From positions 1-8,505 of the forward strand of contig CAYSPT010000124.1 of NCBI GenBank assembly GCA_964432985.1: 8,505 bases of DNA, read 5' to 3'. This document shows, one piece after another, positions 1-6,302 of this stretch. Within the stretch, counting starts at the first letter, position 1. Every line of letters begins with the position of its first letter. Both the position numbers and the translations under genes were made by a program. The notes under the pieces were generated by a model that saw nothing but the letters and a program-made list of their open reading frames with translations, had not been told where the DNA came from and searched no databases. This stretch comes from CAYSPT01 sp964432985 (GTDB lineage: Bacteria > Muiribacteriota > CAYSPT01).

Positions 1-57
1 TGCGAACATACGTCCCGTATGCGAACATACGTCCCGTATGCGAACACACTCCCAGTA
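1..57. repeat. 19-bp tandem repeat, three copies at the window edge
   Basis: Copies lie at 1-19, 20-38 and 39-57. The first two are identical (TGCGAACATACGTCCCGTA). The third matches at 15 of 19 positions. Across each copy junction CATACG-TCC-CGTATG forms a 6-bp inverted repeat, so the array can also fold as hairpins. The array is cut by the window start, so the copy number is unknown. There are no spacers between copies, so it is not a CRISPR array. It lies about 90 bases beyond the end of the first flagellin gene. Function is unknown. Confidence 0.85.
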
Positions 58-94
58 TCTGGACTTTTTAGGGTGAAGAGTGCGTGCCTCCCTG

Positions 95-128
95 TCCGCC
101 CTGGCAGAGTTAGCTTATCCAGGGCGGA
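95..128 (-). terminator. 10-bp stem-loop after flagellin 1, possible terminator without a U tract
   Basis: TCCGCCCTGG (95-104) and CCAGGGCGGA (119-128) are perfect reverse complements with a 14-base loop. On the minus strand the stem starts 20 bases after the flagellin stop codon (149-151), where a terminator would be expected. The stem is not followed by a run of U on that strand, so it is not a canonical intrinsic terminator. It could instead be a 3'-end stabilising hairpin. The stem is certain; the role is inferred. Confidence 0.45.
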
Positions 129-148
129 TCAGGAGAGAGGGCCCTTCA

Positions 149-2236
149 CTAGCCTAGTAGTTGGAGTACGTTTTGTGGGATTTGGTTGGCTTGCGCCAGC
201 ATGGCCGTACCGGCCTGCAGCATGATCTGGTACTTGGTGAATTCCATCATCTCGCCCGCCATGTCGGCATCGCGGATCCTGGACTCTGAAGACTGCAGGT
301 TTTCCTTGGTCACACCAAGGTTTTTAATGGTGTGTTCAAGCCTGTTCTGTACGGCACCGAGTTTCCCTCGTTGCTTGGAGACGCGGTTGATGGCGTCGTC
401 GATGGTTCCGGCGTCGATTACATTGAAGGCTGCCGTCTGGGTGGAGATGTCAATACCATCACCGAGTCCCAGTGCCGCTGCCCGCATATCGTTCACTGCA
501 AAGGTGACCCGGTGGTCCCAGCCTTCATTGGGTCCTACCTGCAGAGTCAACGACCCGGCGGATGCCAGGATGGAGAAGTGATCGTGAACGTCTGATGCGC
601 CGCCGGCGAGTTGAAGCTGATCATACCGGCCCTTCAACTGTATTTCTTCAAGGGTAAAACTTATTCCGGCAAGGCCGCCCGCGTCAGTCCCTTCTTCACC
701 GGCCAAATCGGGGTCCACTCCGGATGATTTGAGTGCATACGAGGACGTTGTAGCGGTAAAGTAGGTAGACCGGTTTCCCTGGTTGGCACGGAGCATGGCT
801 TCGTTGTTGCCTGGATCAGTCACTTTAATGATATAATCGTCGGTTTTGGCAATGCGCACACCGGCGATAACGTTGCCGTACACTTCCCGGTACAATCCGA
901 AGCGGTCGGCCAGGCCGAAGTCCTTGTTTGTCGTCTCTCCGCCGTTTACTACCTTGAAGGTCTGGATTCCAGACGAATTGTCGGTCAGGCTGATGCCCCC
1001 GGTGGATTCGTCGTAGGAAGCTGAAATGTTGCTGAGATCGTTCAACCGGTTGACCAGATCCTCGATAGTGGCGTCGGCGGTGGAGGCCAGCATGGATTGA
1101 ACCTGGACAGTCTGGCGTACGCCGTCGCGGGTAACCACGGCGAAGGTGCCGGTGCCGATCCCGTCGGCCAGGCCCAGGTCGTCGATGGCGCCGGTAGGGC
1201 TGCCCCCCGCCGCTGCAAAGTTTGTGTTACCTGACAACTGGGTGGTCTTCAGCAGTTTACCGGTACGCGAGGTGAGGTCGGAGTTGTACATGGCGAAGGC
1301 GGTACCCGCTTCGGCATTACGGTTGGATTCCAGAAACGAACTGGCCTCCGGCTGTGCCGAAACTTCAACGTGGATCTCGTGCTGTGAGCCGTAATCGTTG
1401 GCCTCGATGGTGATAGCTTCCCTGGCGGTAGAGACATTGTTGTCGTAACTGGCGGTGGCGTTGATACCAGCTTCGGCCAGGGCGGTGTTGATCTTCGTGA
1501 TGGCTTCGCTCATGGAGTCCCCGGCATTATTTTCCGCCTTCACCGTGGCCAGGGCGATATTGCCCTCAGACTCGATCTTGAAGGTGTAGTCACCGGCGAT
1601 GGTTGAGCCGCCGGCTCCCAGGAAGCTGTAGAGCCCGCCCACGGCGTCAGCCGCGGGACCGGTGTCGGTACCACCGACGATGATGCCCTTGGCCCGTTCG
1701 GCTGCCTTAAAGATAGAAAGCTTGTATTCCCCGGTTTTTCTAACGAGACCTTCCACTACCAGTTTTGATGATTGGTTGACGTTGCCTACATCGGCCTTTT
1801 CAGCGGCAGTGGCGCCGATGTTGCCGTCAAGGAGTTTCTTGGTATTGTATTCCGTGGTCAGGGCAATCCTGTCTATCTCGGTTACCAGGGCGGTCACTTC
1901 TGCCTGGTAGTGCTCGCGATCGCCGTCTGTCTTGTCGCCGTTGGCGGCCAGTTCGGTGAGATCACGAATGCGTCTGAGCAGGGCATGTGTTCTGTCCAGT
2001 GCGCCTTCAGCTGTCTGAATAAGTGAGATGCCATCCTGGGAGTTTGAGACGGCAATTTCAAGACCGCCAACCTGGGCTCGTAATTTTTCGGATATTGCCA
2101 GGCCGCCTGCGTCGTCTGCAGCGCGGTTGACCCTGAGACCGGAAGAAAGACGTTCGAGGGTTTTGCTCAAGGAACCACCTGTCTGGGTGAGGTTCCTGTG
2201 TGAGTTCATAGCAGATATATTGTGTACAACTCGCAT
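149..2236 (-). CDS. Flagellin, large form (695 aa)
   Basis: This encodes flagellin, the subunit of the extracellular flagellar filament, exported by the flagellar type III system. Residues 1 to about 140 are the conserved N-terminal D0/D1 coiled-coil region, with the hallmarks SSGLRVNRAADDAGGLAISE, QDGISLIQTAEGAL and EYNTKKLLDG. Residues from about 610 to 695 are the C-terminal D1/D0 part, with ENLQSSESRIRDADMA and the terminal LQLLG. The roughly 460-residue middle is the variable surface domain and makes the protein larger than common flagellins of 270-500 residues. Two segments in it resemble the flagellin hook IN motif, near residues 211-285 and 385-435. The ATG at 2236 follows AAGGAGGA with 9 bases between, and the protein begins exactly where flagellins do. 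A second, closely similar flagellin lies at 6303-8095. The gene ends with TAG. A name such as hag or fliC would fit, but orthology among paralogues cannot be settled here. Confidence 0.97.
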   Translation of the reverse strand: MRVVHNISAMNSHRNLTQTGGSLSKTLERLSSGLRVNRAADDAGGLAISEKLRAQVGGLEIAVSNSQDGISLIQTAEGALDRTHALLRRIRDLTELAANGDKTDGDREHYQAEVTALVTEIDRIALTTEYNTKKLLDGNIGATAAEKADVGNVNQSSKLVVEGLVRKTGEYKLSIFKAAERAKGIIVGGTDTGPAADAVGGLYSFLGAGGSTIAGDYTFKIESEGNIALATVKAENNAGDSMSEAITKINTALAEAGINATASYDNNVSTAREAITIEANDYGSQHEIHVEVSAQPEASSFLESNRNAEAGTAFAMYNSDLTSRTGKLLKTTQLSGNTNFAAAGGSPTGAIDDLGLADGIGTGTFAVVTRDGVRQTVQVQSMLASTADATIEDLVNRLNDLSNISASYDESTGGISLTDNSSGIQTFKVVNGGETTNKDFGLADRFGLYREVYGNVIAGVRIAKTDDYIIKVTDPGNNEAMLRANQGNRSTYFTATTSSYALKSSGVDPDLAGEEGTDAGGLAGISFTLEEIQLKGRYDQLQLAGGASDVHDHFSILASAGSLTLQVGPNEGWDHRVTFAVNDMRAAALGLGDGIDISTQTAAFNVIDAGTIDDAINRVSKQRGKLGAVQNRLEHTIKNLGVTKENLQSSESRIRDADMAGEMMEFTKYQIMLQAGTAMLAQANQIPQNVLQLLG

Positions 2237-2241
2237 TATTT

Positions 2242-2259
2242 TTCATCCTCCTTGATGAA
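2242..2259 (-). promoter_or_regulatory. Shine-Dalgarno hairpin of flagellin 1, CsrA-site form
   Basis: On the mRNA strand UUCAUC, AAGGAG and GAUGAA form a perfect 6-bp stem with a six-base loop holding the core of the Shine-Dalgarno sequence. The loop AAGGAG fits the ANGGAN hexaloop known for CsrA/RsmA targets. CsrA bound here would block ribosome access, as known for Bacillus subtilis hag, where the FliW protein antagonises CsrA. The structure is seen; CsrA binding is inferred. Flagellin 2 has the same loop on a different stem sequence. Confidence 0.75.
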
Positions 2260-2265
2260 TGTATA

Positions 2266-2285
2266 TCCGGGAATCCGTTCCCGGA
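2266..2285 (-). promoter_or_regulatory. Second GGA-loop hairpin upstream of the flagellin 1 Shine-Dalgarno
   Basis: The mRNA strand reads UCCGGGAA-CGGA-UUCCCGGA, a perfect 8-bp hairpin. If the top A-U pair opens, the loop becomes ACGGAU, again ANGGAN. It is 6 bases upstream of the Shine-Dalgarno hairpin, and the two GGA triplets start 25 bases apart, a spacing that one CsrA dimer could bridge. The paired-site layout resembles the two-site hag leader. Protein binding is inferred. Confidence 0.6.
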
Positions 2286-2288
2286 GCC

Positions 2289-2341
2289 GGACGGAATTAT
2301 TAAGTTTCCTTCCACTCCCGTCCAAACTTCATAGTGGAAGG
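2289..2341 (-). other. Interlocked inverted repeats in the flagellin 1 leader, possible H-type pseudoknot
   Basis: GGACGG (2289-2294) pairs with CCGTCC (2318-2323), and CCTTCCAC (2308-2315) pairs with GTGGAAGG (2334-2341). The two pairings cross, so they are either mutually exclusive alternatives or an H-type pseudoknot. Both are perfect matches. The element sits just upstream of the two GGA-loop hairpins. The pairing is seen; folding in the cell is not established. Confidence 0.45.
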
Positions 2342-2385
2342 TATCTCACATCAGGTTCTGTTTTTCACCTCCATACAGGGTGAGT

Positions 2386-2604
2386 GGCACTAAATAGTAC
2401 CTGGCACTAAAGTGCCTGCACCCTTTATCCAGGGGTAACACACCGCTACAGGGAACAGGATCATCAGACATACTCCGTCTGGAAGGATGACTTCTCTCTG
2501 AGAAGTTCCTCAATCTGACAGCACACTTTCATGACAAAGTGTGGACAGAATCCAGGAAACAGAAGGGATTAGCATGTGACTGGAGTTAGGTTGGTCTGTT
2601 TCCT
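2386..2604 (-). other. Distal part of the flagellin 1 leader, rich in inverted repeats
   Basis: No gene is seen here. The stretch would lie in the untranslated leader of flagellin 1. Perfect inverted repeats are: GGCACT (2403-2408) with AGTGCC (2411-2416), with a second upstream GGCACT at 2386-2391 as an alternative partner; ACTTCTC (2490-2496) with GAGAAGT (2500-2506); CACACTTT (2522-2529) with AAAGTGTG (2536-2543); and AGGAAACAG (2554-2562) with CTGTTTCCT (2596-2604). GGCACTAAA also occurs as a direct repeat at 2386-2394 and 2403-2411. This density suggests a folded mRNA leader. Confidence 0.5.
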
Positions 2605-2742
2605 TCCCTGGTTGCGGAAAATTCCTTTTTAATGAGACCGTTTTATTTACTTTATTTTGTGTGTAGCTGCGTTCATGTTGTTTGCTTCCTCGTGAGGTTT
2701 GATCCGGGTTTTCCGCTCTCTCCGGATGCGCTCACATTCAAA

Positions 2743-2770
2743 TTATCGGACCTTGTTATACGTCAGCTAA
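2743..2770 (-). promoter_or_regulatory. Candidate sigma-28/sigma-D promoter for flagellin 1
   Basis: On the minus strand TCCGATAA (2750-2743) matches seven of eight bases of the sigma-28 -10 element GCCGATAA. The -35 is weak: TTAG (2770-2767) sits 16 bases upstream in place of TAAA. Support comes from the flagellin 2 promoter, where CCGATAA is followed at once by ATGTGA; here CCGATAA is followed five bases later by ATGTGA. If used, the leader would be about 500 bases long. A different promoter within the leader cannot be excluded. Confidence 0.45.
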
Positions 2771-3068
2771 GGACCAGGAATAGAGATTACGGTAATATAA
2801 ACGGAATAAGCTTCAAATATCTGGTGATATCTCCTGTTTTTACATGAAAATGATATTTAAACAGGCCATTTCGCCCATTATTACAGTACTTTTACACGTT
2901 TGAAGGTGAAACCTGCATGACAACTGGGATAATCGTTACTTTGCATAATTGAAGCACTACTTTAGCTTTTGGCACATTTTTTTTTGATTTATTTTGAAAT
3001 GGTAACAATCAGTTACTAATAATCATTGTGTCCGGGCTTAAGTACAGCAGTTACGACAAGGTTTTTCG
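2771..3068. other. AT-rich intergenic stretch without a visible gene
   Basis: This stretch separates the divergent control regions of flagellin 1 (minus) and the exported-protein operon (plus). It is AT-rich, with many stops in all frames and a run of nine T near 2980. A weak GTAAC-AATCA-GTTAC inverted repeat lies near 3002. No coding region, RNA gene or mobile-element end could be supported. Confidence 0.6.
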
Positions 3069-3097
3069 TTGACGTTTTCCCTTTTCACCAGTAAAAT
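3069..3097 (+). promoter_or_regulatory. Sigma-A-type promoter for the exported-protein operon
   Basis: TTGACG (3069-3074) is followed after exactly 17 bases by TAAAAT (3092-3097), close to the TTGACA-17-TATAAT consensus. Transcription would start near 3104, giving a leader of about 90 bases before the GTG at 3193. A TATAAT at 3130-3135 is an alternative -10 but has no good -35. Confidence 0.65.
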
Positions 3098-3192
3098 TGG
3101 GTAAATCTAGATGTATTATAGCTTTTCGATATAATTAGACGTGTATCTATACTAGTACATATATAAGGTTACATTAAAACGGAGGTGTCACC

Positions 3193-4311
3193 GTGCAATT
3201 GCGCAAGTGCTTTGTTCTGACGTTAATAACAGTCCTTTTATTCCTGGTACCGGCTCACCAGGCCGATAGTTTTGATAATAATCCCCGTTTACAGGGGTAC
3301 CTGGATGAATTGACAGCAAGAGAATTTGTTCCATTCCAGGTGGGGTACGTGCTGGAGGAACTGGTCCGGATCGATCTTCAGCGGTTATATCCGCCAGAGG
3401 AATATGAGATTACCGGCGGGTTGGAAATGGCTAATGCCGAAGGGTACGCCATCGGAGAGATTGACATCCTGATCATCCGGCGTTCCGACGGTAAAGCGGT
3501 GCTGATAGGTGAAGCGAAGATATGGAAAAATCTGGCAGCCGGCCTGAAAAAAGCGCTGTCCCAGCTGGATAAATTGAAAAAGGCGCTTGAAGGTGATGAG
3601 GTAGCCGGTTTTCTCTACACGCCCGAACCGGGACGGGTCTTCACTATTAACCAGTTTTCCGGGCCGGTGGAGTACAAGACATTCGGTTCCCGAAGCGCGG
3701 TAGAAGTAGGGTTCGACCACGAAATAGATATCACTCCCGAAGAGGGAAGATGGCTTTGCACCAAACTGCTGGACGGGTATTTTGAGAAGCAGGGATACAC
3801 AGCCGACCCGAAACTGGCCGAACTGGTAGAGTACGTTAAACTGCTCAAGTGGCCCTCTAAATCGGCCAAACACACCTTTATCGCCTGTGTTAAAAGGGAG
3901 CTCGAAAAGGCGTATCCCCACAAGTTGTACCAGAGTTACCAGGATGTCCATTACTTTGATAAAAGCGGTGAGGACCTGGGGCATGTCAAGGTGGTTATCA
4001 GCGACCGCGCGCTCGGACGGGTAGCCCTGGTCTGTAATATCGTGTTCGGCTGGAACAACCTGGAAAACGCCGCTTCGGTCTACAACCGCTACCTCTGTGA
4101 GTTCATTACGGCCTTGTGCGATGGAAAAATCGTCAGTATGAAAGCCGAGCACCCACGAGATGCCACTCTGGACCCGGCTGCCTTCGACGGGCTGGTGCAG
4201 TATGAAAGCTTCGGTCCAAAAGGGGCTCGGGCGGCCGGATTTTCACAGGAGATCGACCTTACCAACGAAGAGATTTATTATATTCGTTACGCGGCCTTCG
4301 GCAGATACTAG
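3193..4311 (+). CDS. Exported protein with two PD-(D/E)XK nuclease-like repeats, second one degenerate
   Basis: The function is not assigned to a named gene. Residues 1-24 are a signal peptide: RK, a hydrophobic core LTLITVLLFLVP, and a likely cut after AHQA. The mature part holds two copies of a module of about 175 residues. In the first (about 45-185) there is a helix glutamate (E55/E56), then GEIDIL with D91, then LIGEAKIW with E107 and K109. This D...ExK layout is typical of the PD-(D/E)XK nuclease fold, as in Holliday-resolvase-like and NERD-type domains. In the second copy (about 220-361) the aligned residues are K266, N282 and V284, so the active site is lost. The copies share GPVEYKTFG/GLVQYESFG and HEIDITPEE/QEIDLTNEE. 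The start is GTG, chosen because GGAGG (3181-3185) lies 7 bases upstream. It ends with TAG 11 bases before the next gene and probably forms an operon with it. The nuclease role is inferred from motifs; the substrate is unknown. Confidence 0.85.
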   Translation: MQLRKCFVLTLITVLLFLVPAHQADSFDNNPRLQGYLDELTAREFVPFQVGYVLEELVRIDLQRLYPPEEYEITGGLEMANAEGYAIGEIDILIIRRSDGKAVLIGEAKIWKNLAAGLKKALSQLDKLKKALEGDEVAGFLYTPEPGRVFTINQFSGPVEYKTFGSRSAVEVGFDHEIDITPEEGRWLCTKLLDGYFEKQGYTADPKLAELVEYVKLLKWPSKSAKHTFIACVKRELEKAYPHKLYQSYQDVHYFDKSGEDLGHVKVVISDRALGRVALVCNIVFGWNNLENAASVYNRYLCEFITALCDGKIVSMKAEHPRDATLDPAAFDGLVQYESFGPKGARAAGFSQEIDLTNEEIYYIRYAAFGRY

Positions 4312-4322
4312 GCAATATACCG

Positions 4323-6152
4323 ATGCTGTTGGGGCTCCGGGCCGTACTGGCTTTCACAGATCGACAGCGTAATATACCGAACACACTGCGGCGTTTTGCC
4401 GGCGTTATTTTCATAAGTGTACTGATATGCGCTTTTCCTTATCTACATGTGGCACCGGATCATGATACGGTAATCGGAATCCCATTTGTTCAGGCCGCTT
4501 CCTTTTCCTCCCCGGTATGTCCCACCGACGGCTCGACCGCACCGGGATGACCGCCTCCCCCTCCTTCCGTCACCGGTGGTGACGGCGAATCCACAGGCGG
4601 TCCTTCTTCCGGCCCCGCGGGCGGCTCGACCGAAGTCGGAGGCCCGGGCGCCACGGTTGAAACGTACCAATTCGAGTGGCAGGTACTGTCTCATCCATCG
4701 TTTCGCCAGGTAACGGCCCTGGCGTACGATCCGGAAGGAAAACGGGCCTGGATCGGATCGGGTGACGGCCGGCTCATCNNNNNNNNNNNNNNNNNNNNNN
4801 NNNNNNNNNNNNNNNNNNNNNNNNNNNNNNNNNNNNNNNNNNNNNNNNNNNNNNNNNNNNNNNNNNNNNNNNNNNNNNGGTACAGCGGGGAGACGGTACC
4901 GGTGCCCACCGACATGGTGACCTGCCTGGTTTCCTGCCGTCCGGTGTGGCCGGTTTCGGGATATGATGTTCTCCTGGCGGGTACTGCTTCCGCCGGAGCG
5001 GTCCGTGGGTTTCTTCAGCCGGTAACCCAGCAGGACCTGGAAGATGATCCGTTTCTGAAGTGGAAAGAGCCCGCGCAGCTCCTCTTTCACGATTTCCCTC
5101 ACGACATCAGGGACATAAAGCGCTGGCGGACCTGGTTGGCTGTGGGAACCAGCAAGGGATTGGTATTTATCAACGTGGGTGCGCGGGTCGAGAACCTTTA
5201 TGTATGGGATGGCAGTTTTATCGCTGTCAAGCCGAACGGGCAGGTGTACCTGTCGGCGGAGAATTTTCCGGTATCAAGCGCCATGTTGAGGATCTCCTCC
5301 ATTATTATCGATCAACAGGATGTGCTCTGGGCGGGTACGGAGCAAAGCGGAATTCTGGGATATGACGGAGAGCAGTGGCAGCATATTACCAGGAAGAAAC
5401 ACGGTCTCACCAGCAACAACATTTCGACGGTGGCCAAAACAGGTTTGGGAGCCGGTATTTACGCGGCCACCTACGACAAGTCACGCCGCCTGCCGGAGAG
5501 GATAAACTGGTTTGACGGAGAAGCCTGGCACCGGCTCGATACGCTTTTCGAGCAGTACCGCGGCCGCAGCGGCACGTCCGAGGGCGTTCCCGGCGTCCCG
5601 GAGGATGAAGCCGGAGCGGACCCTTTGGTGGAACAAATTGAGTCCGCTCCTTTGGAGTCCGCTCCCTACACCGGCAAAAAGATTACCGGGATGGCAAGCA
5701 GGAAAGACGGGATCTTTTTTGCTTCCGTGTATGGCCTGGGGTTGTGCGAGTTTGACGGGCACGCCTGGACCGTTCACAGGAGTGATCCCGGCTCGGAGTC
5801 GCTTATCAGTAATTTCATCAAGAAGCTGGAACTCGACGGGCACGAACGGTTGTGGATACTAACGGATGTTGGCCTGGGGTGCCTGCTGCCGGACGGACGG
5901 TGGTTCTCGTACGACGCCGGAAGCGGTATGGGTTACACCAGTGTCCAGGACATGGTGATCGATGATAGCACGGATTTTTCCGTCTACGCCTATGCTTACG
6001 ATCAACAGATTTCCACGGGGTGTGTCATCCGCTTCAACCTGGAAACCTGGATAAAAGGCGCCAAAATAGAGAACATCCAGGTGTTGACCGCCGACCACCA
6101 CTACCTCTGGCTGGGCACCAATACGGGTATCGTTAAGTTCAGGAAATTTTAG
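4323..6152 (+). CDS. Exported beta-propeller protein (Reg_prop-like blades), frame broken by in-frame TGA and assembly gap
   Basis: The frame opens at ATG 4323 and runs to TAG 6152. The N-terminus has a basic stretch, then a hydrophobic signal segment FAGVIFISVLICAF, and a probable cut near FVQA-ASF. A Pro/Gly-rich linker follows. Codon 76 (4548-4550) is TGA, yet the same frame goes straight on as PPPPSVTGGDGESTGG and into clear blade sequence, VTALAYDPEGKRAWIGSGDG. After the 100-N gap the frame is open to the end. Repeating blade motifs are visible: DVLWAGTEQSGILGYDGEQW, NWFDGEAW, CEFDGHAW, LPDGRW and LWLGTNTGIVKF. These resemble two-component-regulator-propeller (Reg_prop) repeats, about eight blades in all. 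An acidic Pro-rich insert with tandem ESAPL/ESAPY (5640-5669) lies between blades. Such propellers usually bind proteins or glycans; the ligand is unknown. The Shine-Dalgarno at 4323 is weak (AGG, 10 bases upstream), so translation may be coupled to the upstream gene. It may be a pseudogene, a recoded gene or a sequencing error. Confidence 0.75.
4548..4600 (+). promoter_or_regulatory. In-frame TGA followed by a SECIS-like two-stem hairpin
   Basis: Directly after TGA, CCGCCT (4551-4556) pairs with AGGCGG (4595-4600). Inside it CCGTCACC (4567-4574) pairs perfectly with GGTGACGG (4578-4585), closing a GGT loop (4575-4577). The loop is 24 bases from the TGA and has G in its first two positions, which meets the general geometry described for bacterial SECIS elements. 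Against this, the residue would fall in a Pro/Gly linker rather than a redox site, and no bulged U typical of the formate dehydrogenase SECIS is evident. Selenocysteine insertion is a hypothesis only. Confidence 0.35.
4779..4878. other. Assembly gap of exactly 100 N inside the propeller gene
   Basis: The run is exactly 100 N, a usual placeholder for a gap of unknown length. Coding sequence of the same protein lies on both sides: the left side ends on a codon boundary at 4778, and the right side is in phase from 4881 with YSGETV. The frame is kept with 100 bases, but any length of 3n+1 would also keep it, so the number of blades lost is unknown. Confidence 0.95.
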
Positions 6153-6302
6153 TCCACTACAATTATTATGTTCAAAACCATCTACCCTGAATAATTCATG
6201 AACATTCGTAGCTGTAGTCAGTTTCAAGCCGCAGCAGAATGGTTTGTGAATTACTCGGGCTAACCTGAATCAGTCAGTTCACAGCATTTTTCGTCCGGCA
6301 CG
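6153..6302. terminator. Convergent intergenic region, weak terminator candidate at 6245-6291 (+)
   Basis: The propeller gene (plus) and flagellin 2 (minus) end tail to tail here. TGTGAA (6245-6250) pairs with TTCACA (6278-6283) and is followed by TTTTT at 6287-6291, a weak plus-strand terminator candidate with a large loop. ATGTTCA and TGAACAT also form a 7-bp inverted repeat around 6169-6207, interlocked with AATTATT and AATAATT. No strong bidirectional terminator is visible, and no gene. Confidence 0.3.

Noticed and set aside
1..57. CRISPR array
   Set aside because: The repeats are only 19 bp and directly adjacent, with no spacers and no cas genes nearby.
149..2236. Hook-associated protein FlgL instead of flagellin
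   Set aside because: Both ends carry typical flagellin D0/D1 hallmarks, and a second flagellin copy has a sigma-28 promoter; the length comes from the central domain.
2632..2847. 71-codon plus-strand open frame in the intergenic region
   Set aside because: It has no Shine-Dalgarno and no recognisable domain, and it overlaps the leader and candidate promoter of flagellin 1.
3102..3135. Sigma-28 promoter on the plus strand (TAAA ... TTCGATAT)
   Set aside because: The spacer is about 19 bases, too long, and the -10 matches poorly; the sigma-A promoter at 3069-3097 is better.
3385..4152. 255-codon minus-strand open frame
   Set aside because: It lies wholly antisense to the well-supported exported protein, has no ribosome site, and its translation has no family features.
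4443..5102. Minus-strand open frame across the N gap
   Set aside because: It is a shadow of the propeller gene, joined only through unknown bases, with a low-complexity Arg/Gly translation.
4902..6152. Separate gene starting at GTG 4902
   Set aside because: The frame is open back to the gap and continues a propeller blade. There is no ribosome site, so this is an internal codon of the gene starting upstream.
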